A DNA stretch of 64,000 nt from Desulfitobacterium dehalogenans ATCC 51507 (GTDB taxonomy: Bacteria; Bacillota; Desulfitobacteriia; Desulfitobacteriales; Desulfitobacteriaceae), in NCBI RefSeq assembly GCF_000243155.2, contig NC_018017.1, positions 682,001 to 746,000 of the forward strand, read 5' to 3'. The position numbers were made by a program, and so were the translations under genes. Shown here piece after piece: positions 25,241 to 33,509 of this stretch (positions are counted from its first letter, which is position 1; each line of letters opens with the position of its first letter). The notes beneath the pieces were generated by a model. That model saw nothing but the letters and a program-made list of their open reading frames with translations. It had not been told where the DNA came from and made no database searches.

Positions 25241-25363
25241 ATGTATAGAAATCGACTTTTTCGGAGTAGCGGATATACGGGATATCAATACTCCGTAGGG
25301 GGCTATAGTGGATACGGCGAAGTGGGCCTGGGGACCCTTCTGCTTACTGCTCTTGTTATTTAA
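25241..25363 (+). CDS. 40-residue Gly/Tyr-rich protein, YjcZ-like
   Basis: A small gene with an excellent ribosome site (TAGGAGG, 8 nt before ATG). The 40 residues begin MYRNRLFRSSGYTGYQY, continue with SVGGYSGYGEVG and end in a hydrophobic LGTLLLTALVI. A Gly/Tyr-rich head and a short hydrophobic tail are the pattern of YjcZ-type sporulation proteins found in spore-formers, where they are small coat or membrane components. It has its own terminator at 25433-25464. The spore role is an inference from composition and organism. Confidence 0.6.
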   Translation: MYRNRLFRSSGYTGYQYSVGGYSGYGEVGLGTLLLTALVI

Positions 25364-25432
25364 GGCAGTTCATTAAGGCAAGAAAGCTAAACAGAACCAC
25401 GATCCTGTCGGATGACGCCAGGGCATACAGAG

Positions 25433-25464
25433 GCTGTTGACATTGTATAGTCAGCAGCTTTTTG
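25433..25464 (+). terminator. terminator of the YjcZ-like gene
   Basis: GCTGTTGAC (25433-25441) with GTCAGCAGC (25450-25458), one G-T pair, followed by TTTTTG. Confidence 0.8.
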
Positions 25465-25479
25465 CTTAAGTTACATAAA

Positions 25480-25513
25480 AAACGAAGGCTGAGGAATTTT
25501 CTCAGCCTTTAAA
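25480..25513 (-). terminator. terminator of the DsrE/[FeFe]-hydrogenase operon
   Basis: AAGGCTGAG (25485-25493) and CTCAGCCTT (25501-25509) with a 7-nt loop. On the minus strand it is followed by T's (read TTCGTTTTTT), as expected for the operon ending at 25549. Confidence 0.8.
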
Positions 25514-25548
25514 ATACTTGATGACCCTAAACCTGGTAAACAATAACT

Positions 25549-26154
25549 CTATATAAATAACTGTATTTGAGACTCCATCGCCTCTTGTAGAAAATCCGCA
25601 GCGGTTATAATTTGCACTTCCGGGAGCAATTCCTCCTTTTTAAAGCCCATTACGTCCACAGAGAGCTTACAACCATAGAATTGCACCCCTTTTTTTCTTG
25701 CCCCATTGAGAAACGCGGTAAGGGGTGGCGTATCCTCATCTTCCATCATTTCTTTGAGCATAGCCTTTCCTAAGCCGGCCATGTTCATGCGTGAAAGAGG
25801 CAAATCCTCGATTCCCTTAGGAGTAACCATGCCAAACATCTGCTCATAGAGGGATTTGTCTTCCAGCGTCATTTTTTCAGGATCTCGTACTAGACAAAGC
25901 CCCCAAAAGGCAAAGAACATAGTCACATCCATACCCATCTCCCGCCCTGAATTAGCCAGAATCAAACCTGCCAAGGCTTTATCATACTCACCGCTGAACA
26001 TGAGCAGGGTCATCTTCTTATTCTTTGTAGTTTGCTTTCCCGGACTTATATTTTTCTCCGGGCATATGTCTTTCTCAGAGTGTATGTTTGTTGTATTCGG
26101 TTTTAACTCAATTACCGAGGCTTGTTTAATCGTCGCCTGCTGTTGGGTATCCAT
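25549..26154 (-). CDS. DsrE/DsrF-like family protein
   Basis: 201 residues from the ATG at 26154 (GGGGG 8 nt upstream; the ATG at 26169 has no such site). After a polar 45-residue extension with many Lys, Thr and Gln comes a DsrE2-type domain: KMTLLMFSGEYDKALAGLILANSGREMGMDVTMFF, then FYGCKLSVDVMGFKKEELLP with a conserved Cys in the position used for sulfur carriage. Family members relay sulfur or bind sulfane sulfur. It lies 26 bp behind an [FeFe]-hydrogenase-like gene on the same strand, which suggests a shared redox or sulfur role. Confidence 0.85.
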   Translation of the reverse strand: MDTQQQATIKQASVIELKPNTTNIHSEKDICPEKNISPGKQTTKNKKMTLLMFSGEYDKALAGLILANSGREMGMDVTMFFAFWGLCLVRDPEKMTLEDKSLYEQMFGMVTPKGIEDLPLSRMNMAGLGKAMLKEMMEDEDTPPLTAFLNGARKKGVQFYGCKLSVDVMGFKKEELLPEVQIITAADFLQEAMESQIQLFI

Positions 26155-26180
26155 GGTATCAGCCCCCATCTGAAATTAAT

Positions 26181-27455
26181 TTAGAAATCCCGTTGGAAAA
26201 TTGCCGCGGACTCTCCTCCTAAAAGCTCCTCTACACTATCTATACCTAATTGCTTAAGCAGTTCCAGTACATGCTGATTATCCGCGGGAGTATGGGCGTC
26301 TGCCTCTGCTCCGTACTTGTTTACAAACTCAGTGCCCTTCTCTGCATTCAGTATAGCCTTGGGTCCTCCCACACAGCCGCCGGGGCAGCCCATGCCCTCA
26401 TAGAAGTTTGCCTTAATCTCGTTGTTCATAATATCATTGAGGAGGGCCTTGCATTCTTTAACTCCATTAGCTTGAATGGATTTAATCTTCACCGGCTTAT
26501 CCGGCCGAATACGGTTTAATGTATCGGAGATAGATTTGGAGACTCCGCCAGTGCGGGCATAGATCCTACCGCTGGTGGAGGAGTGTTCACTGGGTATATC
26601 CTCCATCTCTGAGGGATCAATATCCGTGGCCTCAAAAATTTGCTTAAGCTCGTGAAAAGTCAATACAGCATCCACCGCGTCTCGAATGTCCGGTTCCTTG
26701 GCTTCAGCTTTTTTGGCAATGCAAGGACCGATAAAGACCGTTTTGGCATCGGGATGCAGGCGTTTAATACTCCTCCCACAGGCTACCATAGGGGATACCG
26801 AGGGAGAGATATGAGGAACCAGGGTATCATAGACCCTTTTTACCATCCCTACCCAGATTGGGCAGCAACAACTGGTAAGGACAAAATCCTTATCCGTTTG
26901 AACGTGCTTGTCAAATTCCAAGGCTTCCTTTAAGCTCAGAACATCAGCAAAAAGTGCTACCTCAATCATCCCATAAAAGCCGAGATGCTTCAGAGCAGCA
27001 CGAAGTTGCCCCATGGCCACATCACCACCAAATTGCCCGATAATCGCCGGAGCTACCATAGCAAAGACAGGGATCTCCTTAGACTGGAGGATTTCCACCA
27101 GAGGAATAAACTCCTTTTTATCCACTAAACTGTCTAAAGAGCAGGTCTCGATGCATTCTCCGCAATGGGTGCAGTTCCGGTCCTGAATGATCACATTACC
27201 TTCCATATCCCGGACTACTGCATTAAAGAGACAGGAGGCTTCGCAATTATGATCCTCTTCAGAACACCCTCTATTGCAGGATTTAATCTGGAAGACGACC
27301 TTATCCGGATCACCTTTACCTAAAGCATATTGGACATACTGCTTGGTATGCTCATCTCCGGAGGATTCCAGGGAATCGATTTCCTCCTGGAGCTTTCCCT
27401 GATAAGAGGCTTTGACCAGACGGCCGAATATTTCTTCATAGGTTAGATTGCTCAT
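26181..27455 (-). CDS. [FeFe]-hydrogenase-like protein with two 4Fe-4S sites
   Basis: 424 residues from the ATG at 27455 (GGGAGG 7 nt upstream). Residues about 60-105 hold two Cys sets: one spaced C-x3-C-x6-C-x3-C (atypical) and one ferredoxin-like CTHCGECIETC. The H-cluster domain follows. Motif L1 reads TSCCCPIW (about 194-201) with an extra Cys against the usual TSCCPxW, L2 reads FIGPCIAKKAE (GPC instead of MPC), and L3 EGMGCPGGCVGG. The H-cluster ligands are therefore kept, but the motif variants suggest a sensory or low-activity subclass. The downstream partner is DsrE-like; hydE/F/G are not in the window. Confidence 0.85.
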   Translation of the reverse strand: MSNLTYEEIFGRLVKASYQGKLQEEIDSLESSGDEHTKQYVQYALGKGDPDKVVFQIKSCNRGCSEEDHNCEASCLFNAVVRDMEGNVIIQDRNCTHCGECIETCSLDSLVDKKEFIPLVEILQSKEIPVFAMVAPAIIGQFGGDVAMGQLRAALKHLGFYGMIEVALFADVLSLKEALEFDKHVQTDKDFVLTSCCCPIWVGMVKRVYDTLVPHISPSVSPMVACGRSIKRLHPDAKTVFIGPCIAKKAEAKEPDIRDAVDAVLTFHELKQIFEATDIDPSEMEDIPSEHSSTSGRIYARTGGVSKSISDTLNRIRPDKPVKIKSIQANGVKECKALLNDIMNNEIKANFYEGMGCPGGCVGGPKAILNAEKGTEFVNKYGAEADAHTPADNQHVLELLKQLGIDSVEELLGGESAAIFQRDF

Positions 27456-27552
27456 CATGTGCCCTCCCTTTTAAGCAAAATTAGTATGCCCCTAACCTGC
27501 TTTGGGAAATCATCTGAGATTATTATCTTTTGTTTTTTTGTTTATTTTGGTG

Positions 27553-27581
27553 TTGAAAAAGTTTTTGCCTTATGCTATTAT
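27553..27581 (+). promoter_or_regulatory. promoter of tRNA-Thr(UGU)
   Basis: TTGAAA (27553-27558), a 17-nt spacer and TATTAT (27576-27581), 19 nt before the tRNA. Confidence 0.75.
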
Positions 27582-27600
27582 AGATTTTGTCGCAAGACAA

Positions 27601-27676
27601 GCCGATGTAGCTCAATTGGTAGAGCAGCTGATTTGTAATCAGCAGGTTACAGGTTCGAGTCCTGCCATCGGCTCCA
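27601..27676 (+). tRNA. tRNA-Thr, anticodon UGU
   Basis: A complete cloverleaf: acceptor GCCGATG/CATCGGC, anticodon stem GCTGA/TCAGC with loop TTTGTAA (anticodon TGT, reads ACA), T-loop TTCGAGT, and encoded CCA. It forms a pair with tRNA-Thr(CGU) 2.6 kb upstream. Confidence 0.97.
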
Positions 27677-27692
27677 TTTCTTAAAAATGATT

Positions 27693-27766
27693 AAGACCAT
27701 TTCTTAAAGCCTATGAATTCTGCTTGATGCAGGCTGAATTATTGGTTTTAAGAAATGGTCTTTTGT
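27693..27766 (+). terminator. long inverted repeat after tRNA-Thr(UGU)
   Basis: AAGACCATTTCTTAAA (27693-27708) pairs with its complement at 27747-27762, a perfect 16-bp stem around a 38-nt loop, then TTTTGT. It is a likely terminator. Confidence 0.7.
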
Positions 27767-27875
27767 TATAATTTCCCTCTTGCTGAGCAAGAAAAGATAG
27801 ATTTTTATTATTGTCATAAGGTATAGTTAAGGAGAAGCATCTGTATCACAATTAAATTAAAAGGGAGGATATGAA

Positions 27876-28709
27876 TTGGATTCTGAAAAAGTTGTCAATA
27901 TGGTTCCTAAAATGAAAATGGGCAAAAACTTCATTGCCTTTGGCATTGTGATTGTATTTCTTGTTATCCTGGCACTGGACGCCTTTGTCATCGTGAACGC
28001 AGGCCAAAGAGGTATTGTTCTGCAATTAGGGGCTGTTCGCCCAGTCGTCTTGACAGAAGGATTACATTTTAAGATTCCCTTCGTTCAAGACGTAATCCCT
28101 GTAGAAGTGCGTGTCCAAAAATCCCAATCCGAGCAAACAGCCGCTTCAAAAGACCTGCAAATTGTCACGACAACCGTTGCGGTTAACTTTCACCTTGACC
28201 CTAATCAAGTGAATAAGCTCTATCAAAACGTCGGATTATCTTATGGAGAACGAATTGTCGATCCAGCCATCGGTGAAGCAGTCAAAGCAATCACAGCCCA
28301 ATATACTGCTGAAGAGCTGATCTCCAAACGTTCAGAAGTTAGTGCCAAGATCAAAGAGACTCTCTCTTCAAAATTAGCAACTTACTATGCGGTTCTAGAC
28401 GAAATCAATATAACTGAATTCAAATTTAGTCAGGAATTCAATAACGCAATTGAACAAAAACAAATTGCTGAGCAGCAAGCTTTAAAAGCTAATCTTGATC
28501 TGCAAAGAATTGAAATCGAGGCCAAGCAAAAAGTAGAGCAGGCAAAAGCTGAAGCAGAATCTCTACGACTCCAAAAGCAAGAAGTTACTCCTGAACTTGT
28601 AAAACTAAGGGAAATTGAAGCCAAGATTAAAGCCATTGAAAAATGGGATGGTAAACTTCCCAATGTTACCGGTGGTGCAGTCCCTTTTATTGACGTCAAT
28701 AACGGTTAA
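27876..28709 (+). CDS. prohibitin-type SPFH membrane protein
   Basis: 277 residues starting with TTG at 27876, which has GGGAGG 7 nt upstream. It has one N-terminal transmembrane helix (about 19-41), then the prohibitin signature: VNAGQRGIVLQLGAV, EGLHFKIPFVQDVIPVEVR, KDLQIVTTTVAVNFHLDP. The C-terminal part is a long Ala/Glu/Gln/Lys coiled coil (about 185-255). Such proteins form large ring or dome assemblies at the membrane and often hold proteases such as FtsH. It stands alone between the tRNA and the next hypothetical gene. Confidence 0.92.
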   Translation: MDSEKVVNMVPKMKMGKNFIAFGIVIVFLVILALDAFVIVNAGQRGIVLQLGAVRPVVLTEGLHFKIPFVQDVIPVEVRVQKSQSEQTAASKDLQIVTTTVAVNFHLDPNQVNKLYQNVGLSYGERIVDPAIGEAVKAITAQYTAEELISKRSEVSAKIKETLSSKLATYYAVLDEINITEFKFSQEFNNAIEQKQIAEQQALKANLDLQRIEIEAKQKVEQAKAEAESLRLQKQEVTPELVKLREIEAKIKAIEKWDGKLPNVTGGAVPFIDVNNG

Positions 28710-28737
28710 TAAAAGTTTCAATCAAAGACTTGCAACC

Positions 28738-28758
28738 TTCGAGCCCTGCCATCGACCC
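28738..28758 (+). pseudogene. possible remnant of a tRNA-Thr 3' end
   Basis: TTCGAG (28738-28743) and CCTGCCATCG (28745-28754), then C-C, match the T-arm and acceptor strand of tRNA-Thr(UGU) at 18 of 21 positions. No 5' half of a tRNA is present. It may mark an old integration endpoint (att-like duplicate) 1.1 kb from the intact tRNA, or be chance. Confidence 0.35.
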
Positions 28759-28770
28759 TTTATGATCTTC

Positions 28771-28797
28771 AAGCCTGCAAGGGTGCAGGCTTTTTTC
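28771..28797 (+). terminator. terminator after the prohibitin-like gene
   Basis: AGCCTGCA (28772-28779) and TGCAGGCT (28784-28791), 4-nt loop, T6. Confidence 0.9.
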
Positions 28798-28915
28798 TAT
28801 GGCTAAAGTCGATAGGAAAGGGTTTTTCGGGAGCAGGGATTGAAAGCAGTTTATTAGTCAAGATTATACATGCTAGTTAAGTTGGGAGACAATTAACTGA
28901 AAGTGGGTTTAATAA

Positions 28916-29584
28916 ATGAATAGGAGAGTAGTATATTATTCATCTTTTATTTTACTGGGAATAGTACTTGGGGTAGTGATAGCTATCTCGGAAGATTATT
29001 TCGGATTAGAAATCAATTTGATACCGTTGTTACTGTATCTCTACGTAATTTTGGTGATTTGTGGTGTGGCATTCTATCTCTACATTGCTATCTATACGAA
29101 GAACATAAATTTAGTGGACAAATATGTTCAGCGGAAGAGGAAACATCCCTACTATGCCCTATTGCTTTCACTAATAGAAAAAGATTATCAAGAAGCAGAG
29201 ATCCAATTGGCAAGGCTCAGCTCTTTCTACAAGCAAGCTAAAATCGCTCTCACGGCCACAGTGCAAATAGAAAAAAATCTCCTGAGAGAAGCCGAAGCAA
29301 CCGCTCAAGAGATTAAAGACAGAAATATCCGGTATTATAACCTGGCTTTAATTGCTTTACTTAACAGGAAATTTGAGGAATTCGAGACTTATAAAGCCCA
29401 GATTAAGCATAAACATCTACAATATGCACTTGAAGCAGAAGCTGCCTATAGAGAACAAGATTATAAAAAGGCTGATGAGTTTGCCGAACTTGCCATTTCA
29501 TCAACAGGCGGGCTCCAAAAATGGGTTTATGAAAAATCACTGGAGAAGCAGAAGAGTAATATTCATCGCCAATCTTATTTTTAA
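28916..29584 (+). CDS. membrane protein with cytoplasmic helical-repeat domain, unknown
   Basis: 222 residues, not recognised. Two hydrophobic helices (about 8-26 and 37-60) are followed by a soluble, entirely helical part of about 160 residues with Ala/Leu/Tyr spacing as in TPR-type repeats (for example YYNLALIALLNRKFEEFETYK and AEAAYREQDYKKADEFAELA). It may be an assembly or scaffold protein. A weak ribosome site (GTGGG) precedes the ATG. It is lower in G+C than its neighbours. Confidence 0.6.
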   Translation: MNRRVVYYSSFILLGIVLGVVIAISEDYFGLEINLIPLLLYLYVILVICGVAFYLYIAIYTKNINLVDKYVQRKRKHPYYALLLSLIEKDYQEAEIQLARLSSFYKQAKIALTATVQIEKNLLREAEATAQEIKDRNIRYYNLALIALLNRKFEEFETYKAQIKHKHLQYALEAEAAYREQDYKKADEFAELAISSTGGLQKWVYEKSLEKQKSNIHRQSYF

Positions 29585-29594
29585 AATTTAATGA

Positions 29595-30800
29595 CTAAGC
29601 ACTCCGCTGCACCCGTGCCGCAGGACGGCTTTTCATAAATAGCGCCATCAGACCGGCGACAAGGGGCAGGACAAAGAGGGTGGAAATAGCCGCTTGAAGC
29701 CCCCAAAGATCGGCGATGCGGCCGATCAGAACCACCGCAAGGCCCCCGATTCCTCCGGCGAAGCCTAAAGTTAAACCTGCTGCCATGGCTTTATTATTGG
29801 GAATAACCTCTTGAGCCGCGACCACGGTCACAGAAAAGCTCGAGAGCAAAGAAGCCCCTGCTAAGGCCAGGAAGACAGTGCTTAAGGTTCCCTCTGTGTA
29901 GAGGAAGGCAAAGAACAAAGGTGTAGTCAGAAGGAGGGATCCTACGATTAAAGGCTTCCGGCCAAATCGATCGGAAATAAAACCGCCGATAATTCCACCC
30001 ACCGCTCCAGAGGCAAGCATAATGGTTACCAGGTGGCTGGCCGCGATATTGGATAAATTCTGGGATTTAAAATACAAAGGTAGCATGGTGAGCATTCCTG
30101 TATAAGCTAAAGAACGTATGGCGATGACTCCGACGATAGCGCTTAGTTCCTTTGCAGCGGCTTTCAGAGAAACCACCAGAGCGGAAAACTCAGGAGGGTT
30201 TTCGGGAGAGACATTGACTCGGGGAGCAAAGAATAGGAGCAGCAAGGATACCATCACGCCGGGAATCACCATGTAGAGGGTTCCCTGTAACCCATGGGCT
30301 TCAAATAAGGGCACTAAGAGCAGAGGGCCAAGGGCAAAACCAAAATTACCAAAGGCAATGAACGCGGAAAGTAAAACCGCTTTATAATCTCCGCTGAGAA
30401 TATTGACCATGGTAGAAGCCTGGGGATGAAAGGCCGCCGTACCAAGGCCGGCCAGAGTAGCTAAAGTAACCAGAAGGATATAATTCTCATGAACAACCCC
30501 TGTCAAGCTGAGCAATATGCCCATCCATAGGGTTCCTACATAGACAAACCAACGCTTGCCGCGGCGATCCAGATAATAGCCGATAAAGGGTTGAACCAAA
30601 GAGGAAGAAATGGTAAAGGAAGATACGAGAATCGCCGCTTGAGTAGCCGTGAAGCCGGGATATAAAATAATCAGAAAGGGAAGCATCTGGGGAAGAAAAT
30701 TGCTGTAGAGATCATTGAGCATATGGGCTAGAGATAACACGCCGATTTTAGAGTATTGAACAGGCTGTTTTTGAATAGGTTGTTTTATTGTAATGGCCAT
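29595..30800 (-). CDS. MFS transporter, Fsr (fosmidomycin resistance)-like
   Basis: 401 residues with about 12 membrane helices. The N-terminal LAHMLNDLYSNFLPQMLPFL and the FHPQASTMV segment in helix 4-5 are typical of the Fsr subfamily of drug/proton antiporters; the second half repeats the MFS motif as DRFGRKPLIVG. The real substrate is unknown. It follows an Rrf2 regulator gene on the same strand with a 26-bp gap, so it is probably controlled by it. It is convergent with the helical-repeat membrane protein. Confidence 0.87.
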   Translation of the reverse strand: MAITIKQPIQKQPVQYSKIGVLSLAHMLNDLYSNFLPQMLPFLIILYPGFTATQAAILVSSFTISSSLVQPFIGYYLDRRGKRWFVYVGTLWMGILLSLTGVVHENYILLVTLATLAGLGTAAFHPQASTMVNILSGDYKAVLLSAFIAFGNFGFALGPLLLVPLFEAHGLQGTLYMVIPGVMVSLLLLFFAPRVNVSPENPPEFSALVVSLKAAAKELSAIVGVIAIRSLAYTGMLTMLPLYFKSQNLSNIAASHLVTIMLASGAVGGIIGGFISDRFGRKPLIVGSLLLTTPLFFAFLYTEGTLSTVFLALAGASLLSSFSVTVVAAQEVIPNNKAMAAGLTLGFAGGIGGLAVVLIGRIADLWGLQAAISTLFVLPLVAGLMALFMKSRPAARVQRSA

Positions 30801-30826
30801 AAAAATAACCCCTTTTTCATCAGTAT

Positions 30827-31207
30827 CTAAACAAGATCTGATATTTTTTTATTTCGTAATTCCTCTTCCATATTCTTTTCCGCTGCAAGCATAACTTTTT
30901 TTATTGAGCATTCAGGGTTCGAGTTCAAGCAACAGTCAAACAAAGAGGATTTACCCTCTATGGCTTGGATAATATCCAAAAAGGTGATCTCCTCCCAGCG
31001 GGGACTTAGGGAATACCCTCCATTGACTCCTGGTGAAGAATGAATCATACCTTCCTTAACTAACTTATTAAGTATTTTCGATAAGTAGGTAGATGAAACA
31101 TTTTGCTTTTCAGCTAATTCCTGAACCCCCAGTTTTTTTTCTGATTCACTCCTGGCAAGAAACAAGACTGTGTGAAGAGCATAATCTGTCGCTCTCGAGT
31201 ACTTCAC
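30827..31207 (-). CDS. Rrf2 family transcriptional regulator
   Basis: 126 residues from a GTG at 31207 (AAGGAGG 8 nt upstream). The N-terminal winged helix reads MKYSRATDYALHTVLFLAR, QELAEKQNVSSTYLSKILNKL, GVNGGYSLSP. Downstream of the helix are three Cys in FDCCLNSNPECSIKK, arranged as in Rrf2 members that bind an Fe-S cluster or sense sulfur/nitrosative stress (IscR/CymR/NsrR type). It is the first gene of an Rrf2-MFS operon. A possible half-site pair ATAGA/TCTAT lies upstream at about 31227-31245. Confidence 0.88.
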   Translation of the reverse strand: MKYSRATDYALHTVLFLARSESEKKLGVQELAEKQNVSSTYLSKILNKLVKEGMIHSSPGVNGGYSLSPRWEEITFLDIIQAIEGKSSLFDCCLNSNPECSIKKVMLAAEKNMEEELRNKKISDLV

Positions 31208-31452
31208 TAAAAAGACCTCCTTAATTATAGAGTATATGTATCTATGATATCCTTAAGTAATATTTACGTCAATGATTTCTCTATCTAAGGTAAACCTGAA
31301 TTCCGGATCTGACGCTTCGCGGCGAATTGAAAAAATAGCTGAAGACCAAAGTATAGGAGGACATAAGAGAATAGGAAGCGAATATCTAGAAAAGCGGTTC
31401 ACAAAGATAGTCGTGAACAAGGAAAAAGAATTACTTCAATGTGGAGGCTCCC

Positions 31453-32736
31453 ATGATAAAATATCCCTCGCCGAAAGCTCCTTTTACTATGATGCTCTTT
31501 TTACTTATCTTCCTATCTCTATTCCTAACGGGTTGCCAGGATCAATCGAATCCCATTGGATCGACTGAGCGAACGGGTCAAAATGAGTTTGCTCCCATTC
31601 CTGTACCCGAACCGAAATCTGAGCTCATAACCCAGAAGGAGACCATTACCCTAACCGCTTTAGGGGATATACTCATGCACAACACCCTGATCTGGTCAGG
31701 GGGCCAGCCGGATGGCTCCTATGCTTTTAATTTCTTTGGAGCAGTAAGAGATTTGATGGAGGAGGGAGATTATTGTACCACTAATCTGGAGGCAGCCCTG
31801 GCTGGTCCAGAGAAAGGTTACACCGGGTATCCTCTATTTAACAGCCCGGATGGCATCGCAGATCACCTGAAATCCTACGGAGTGGATGGGGTGGTCACAG
31901 CCAATAATCATATTCTTGATCAAGGATACCAAGGGGCAGTCAGGACTGTAGATGTCCTCGAAAAAGCAGGACTGGATGTTTTGGGTATTCGTAAAGGTCC
32001 AGAGGATTCTGGTTATTTCATTAAGGATATCCGCGGCATTAAGGTGGGCTATTTGGCCTATACTTATGGAACCAACGGTTTAAGCCTCCCTTCAGAGCAC
32101 CAGTATTTTATTAACATGCTGGAAAAAGAGCGGATTCTCCAAGATATCCATCAATTGCGCTCTCAAGTAGATTTGCTAATCCTTGTACTTCATTGGGGAG
32201 TGGAATACAGTACAAAGCCCACTGAAGAACAACGGACCCTTGCTCAAGAATTTTTGACAGCGGGTGCAGATGCCATCGTAGGAAGCCATCCTCACGTGAT
32301 TCAGCCGGTGGAATACTTCAGTATTGATGGTAAAAAGAAATTTGTGGCCTATTCCATTGGGAACTTTATCGGGGACCAAAGGGGTCAGGAGCGCAACAGC
32401 GGTGTCATTCTTCGGTTAAAATTCAACATTGAAAAAATAATTCAACCCGGCAAGTCGGAAAACTTTGCTTCAAAAGAGACTTCAGGTACTGCGTCAAAAG
32501 GGGTCTCCGATACTGTGGTATCCCTAACCACCGTATTGGAGGAAGTGGAGCTAATTCCGACGTACTCCCACAGTTATACTAGAGGGGGCAGGCAGCAATT
32601 CCGCGTCATCCCCGTAGAAAAAACCATCGAAAAAATTAAGGACAATGAAGAGGAAGTCTTTACCGGCAATGATCTGCCCCTCCTTGAAAATGTTCTGAAA
32701 ACCACTCAGGAGCGTTTAAATCAACTAACCCCTTGA
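31453..32736 (+). CDS. CapA-family (PGA_cap) metallophosphatase-like lipoprotein
   Basis: 427 residues from the ATG at 31453 (GGAGG 5 nt upstream; the GTG at 31441 lies ahead of that site). A lipoprotein signal ends in FLTGC with the lipid-carrying Cys at 28. The CapA domain has LTALGDILMHNT, TTNLEAAL, VVTANNHILDQG, LHWGVEY, GSHPHVIQPVE and YSIGNFIGDQ, in the normal order for a metallophosphatase fold. Members work in poly-gamma-glutamate or cell-envelope metabolism. No capBC genes are nearby, so the substrate is open. Confidence 0.9.
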   Translation: MIKYPSPKAPFTMMLFLLIFLSLFLTGCQDQSNPIGSTERTGQNEFAPIPVPEPKSELITQKETITLTALGDILMHNTLIWSGGQPDGSYAFNFFGAVRDLMEEGDYCTTNLEAALAGPEKGYTGYPLFNSPDGIADHLKSYGVDGVVTANNHILDQGYQGAVRTVDVLEKAGLDVLGIRKGPEDSGYFIKDIRGIKVGYLAYTYGTNGLSLPSEHQYFINMLEKERILQDIHQLRSQVDLLILVLHWGVEYSTKPTEEQRTLAQEFLTAGADAIVGSHPHVIQPVEYFSIDGKKKFVAYSIGNFIGDQRGQERNSGVILRLKFNIEKIIQPGKSENFASKETSGTASKGVSDTVVSLTTVLEEVELIPTYSHSYTRGGRQQFRVIPVEKTIEKIKDNEEEVFTGNDLPLLENVLKTTQERLNQLTP

Positions 32737-33048
32737 AAGAGTAAGACGGATTATATATGGAGTGTCGCAAACTATTTTTTAACATAGGCGGCGATGCTAT
32801 TTTCATAGGCTTTGTCTAAGGTTCAGTAGAGGCAAGCATGGCCTCGGCTGGCGCCAAAACGGGTGTATCTTACTAGGATAGGCCCGTTTTTCTATTACTA
32901 TCAACTTCAATGCCTCTTTACGGCATCACTGATGTATGGAGGCTGCAGTATGGGACACTATTTTCCAGGTAACCCCACGAACCTAAAAGAAAAGGCTCGA
33001 ATATAGTTAGAGTGGAGGGATATTTATGGTTTTTAAGGGGGGTCAGAA
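32737..33048 (+). other. intergenic region with terminator and short open frames
   Basis: AAAACGGG/CCCGTTTT (about 32857-32895) is the likely terminator of the CapA gene. An 18-codon frame at 32950-33006 (MGHYFPGNPTNLKEKARI) has GGAGG 7 nt before its ATG, and an 11-codon frame starts at 33026 with GGAGGG and overlaps the holin-like start. Either could be a leader peptide; neither resembles a known protein. Confidence 0.4.
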
Positions 33049-33360
33049 ATGGATGCCTTAAGTTTGGTTGTGCTTTTAGCTGTCGTGGTAGAGAAGGTTG
33101 TGGACCTCTTTAAGACGATTGTCAGCGCGATTCCCTTTCTACCTGATAAAATTCGCCCCCTTACCTTAGAATTGATTAGCTTGAGTATAGGGATTCTTCT
33201 TGCCTATGAAACCCAAATCAATGCCCTAAGCTTAATTGGAATTCAGACTAAAGATGGGTATGTGGGGGTCATTATCACTGGTTTAGTGGTCGGTAAGGGT
33301 GCTAATTTCGCCCATGACTTTTTCCATCACTTTAATGTCAAACAGAGAAACGGACCATAA
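33049..33360 (+). CDS. holin-like small membrane protein
   Basis: 103 residues with an N-terminal helix (about 3-30, broken by Lys) and two further hydrophobic segments (about 41-55 and 72-87), a short charged loop and a polar C-terminal FAHDFFHHFNVKQRNG. The size, helix count and position directly before an N-acetylmuramoyl-L-alanine amidase gene fit a holin or holin-like protein. No other phage genes are present, so it could instead be a sporulation- or autolysis-related lysis pair. GGGGGG precedes the ATG by 6 nt. Confidence 0.55.
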   Translation: MDALSLVVLLAVVVEKVVDLFKTIVSAIPFLPDKIRPLTLELISLSIGILLAYETQINALSLIGIQTKDGYVGVIITGLVVGKGANFAHDFFHHFNVKQRNGP

Positions 33361-33509
33361 TGCATATTGGATCATAGAATAAACGGAGTATAGATTAAAG
33401 AAGCAGTGAAAATTAGGAGATAAGTAGTAGAGAGTATGCTAAGGGATGTGCTAAGAGCTAAAGAAGGAAAAGAATACCAAGAAATGGAGGGATTATTACG
33501 GGATACGAA

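Noticed and set aside
31272-31568. 98-residue frame overlapping the start of the CapA gene
   Set aside because: It overlaps the lipoprotein gene in another frame, has no ribosome site and no protein-like pattern.
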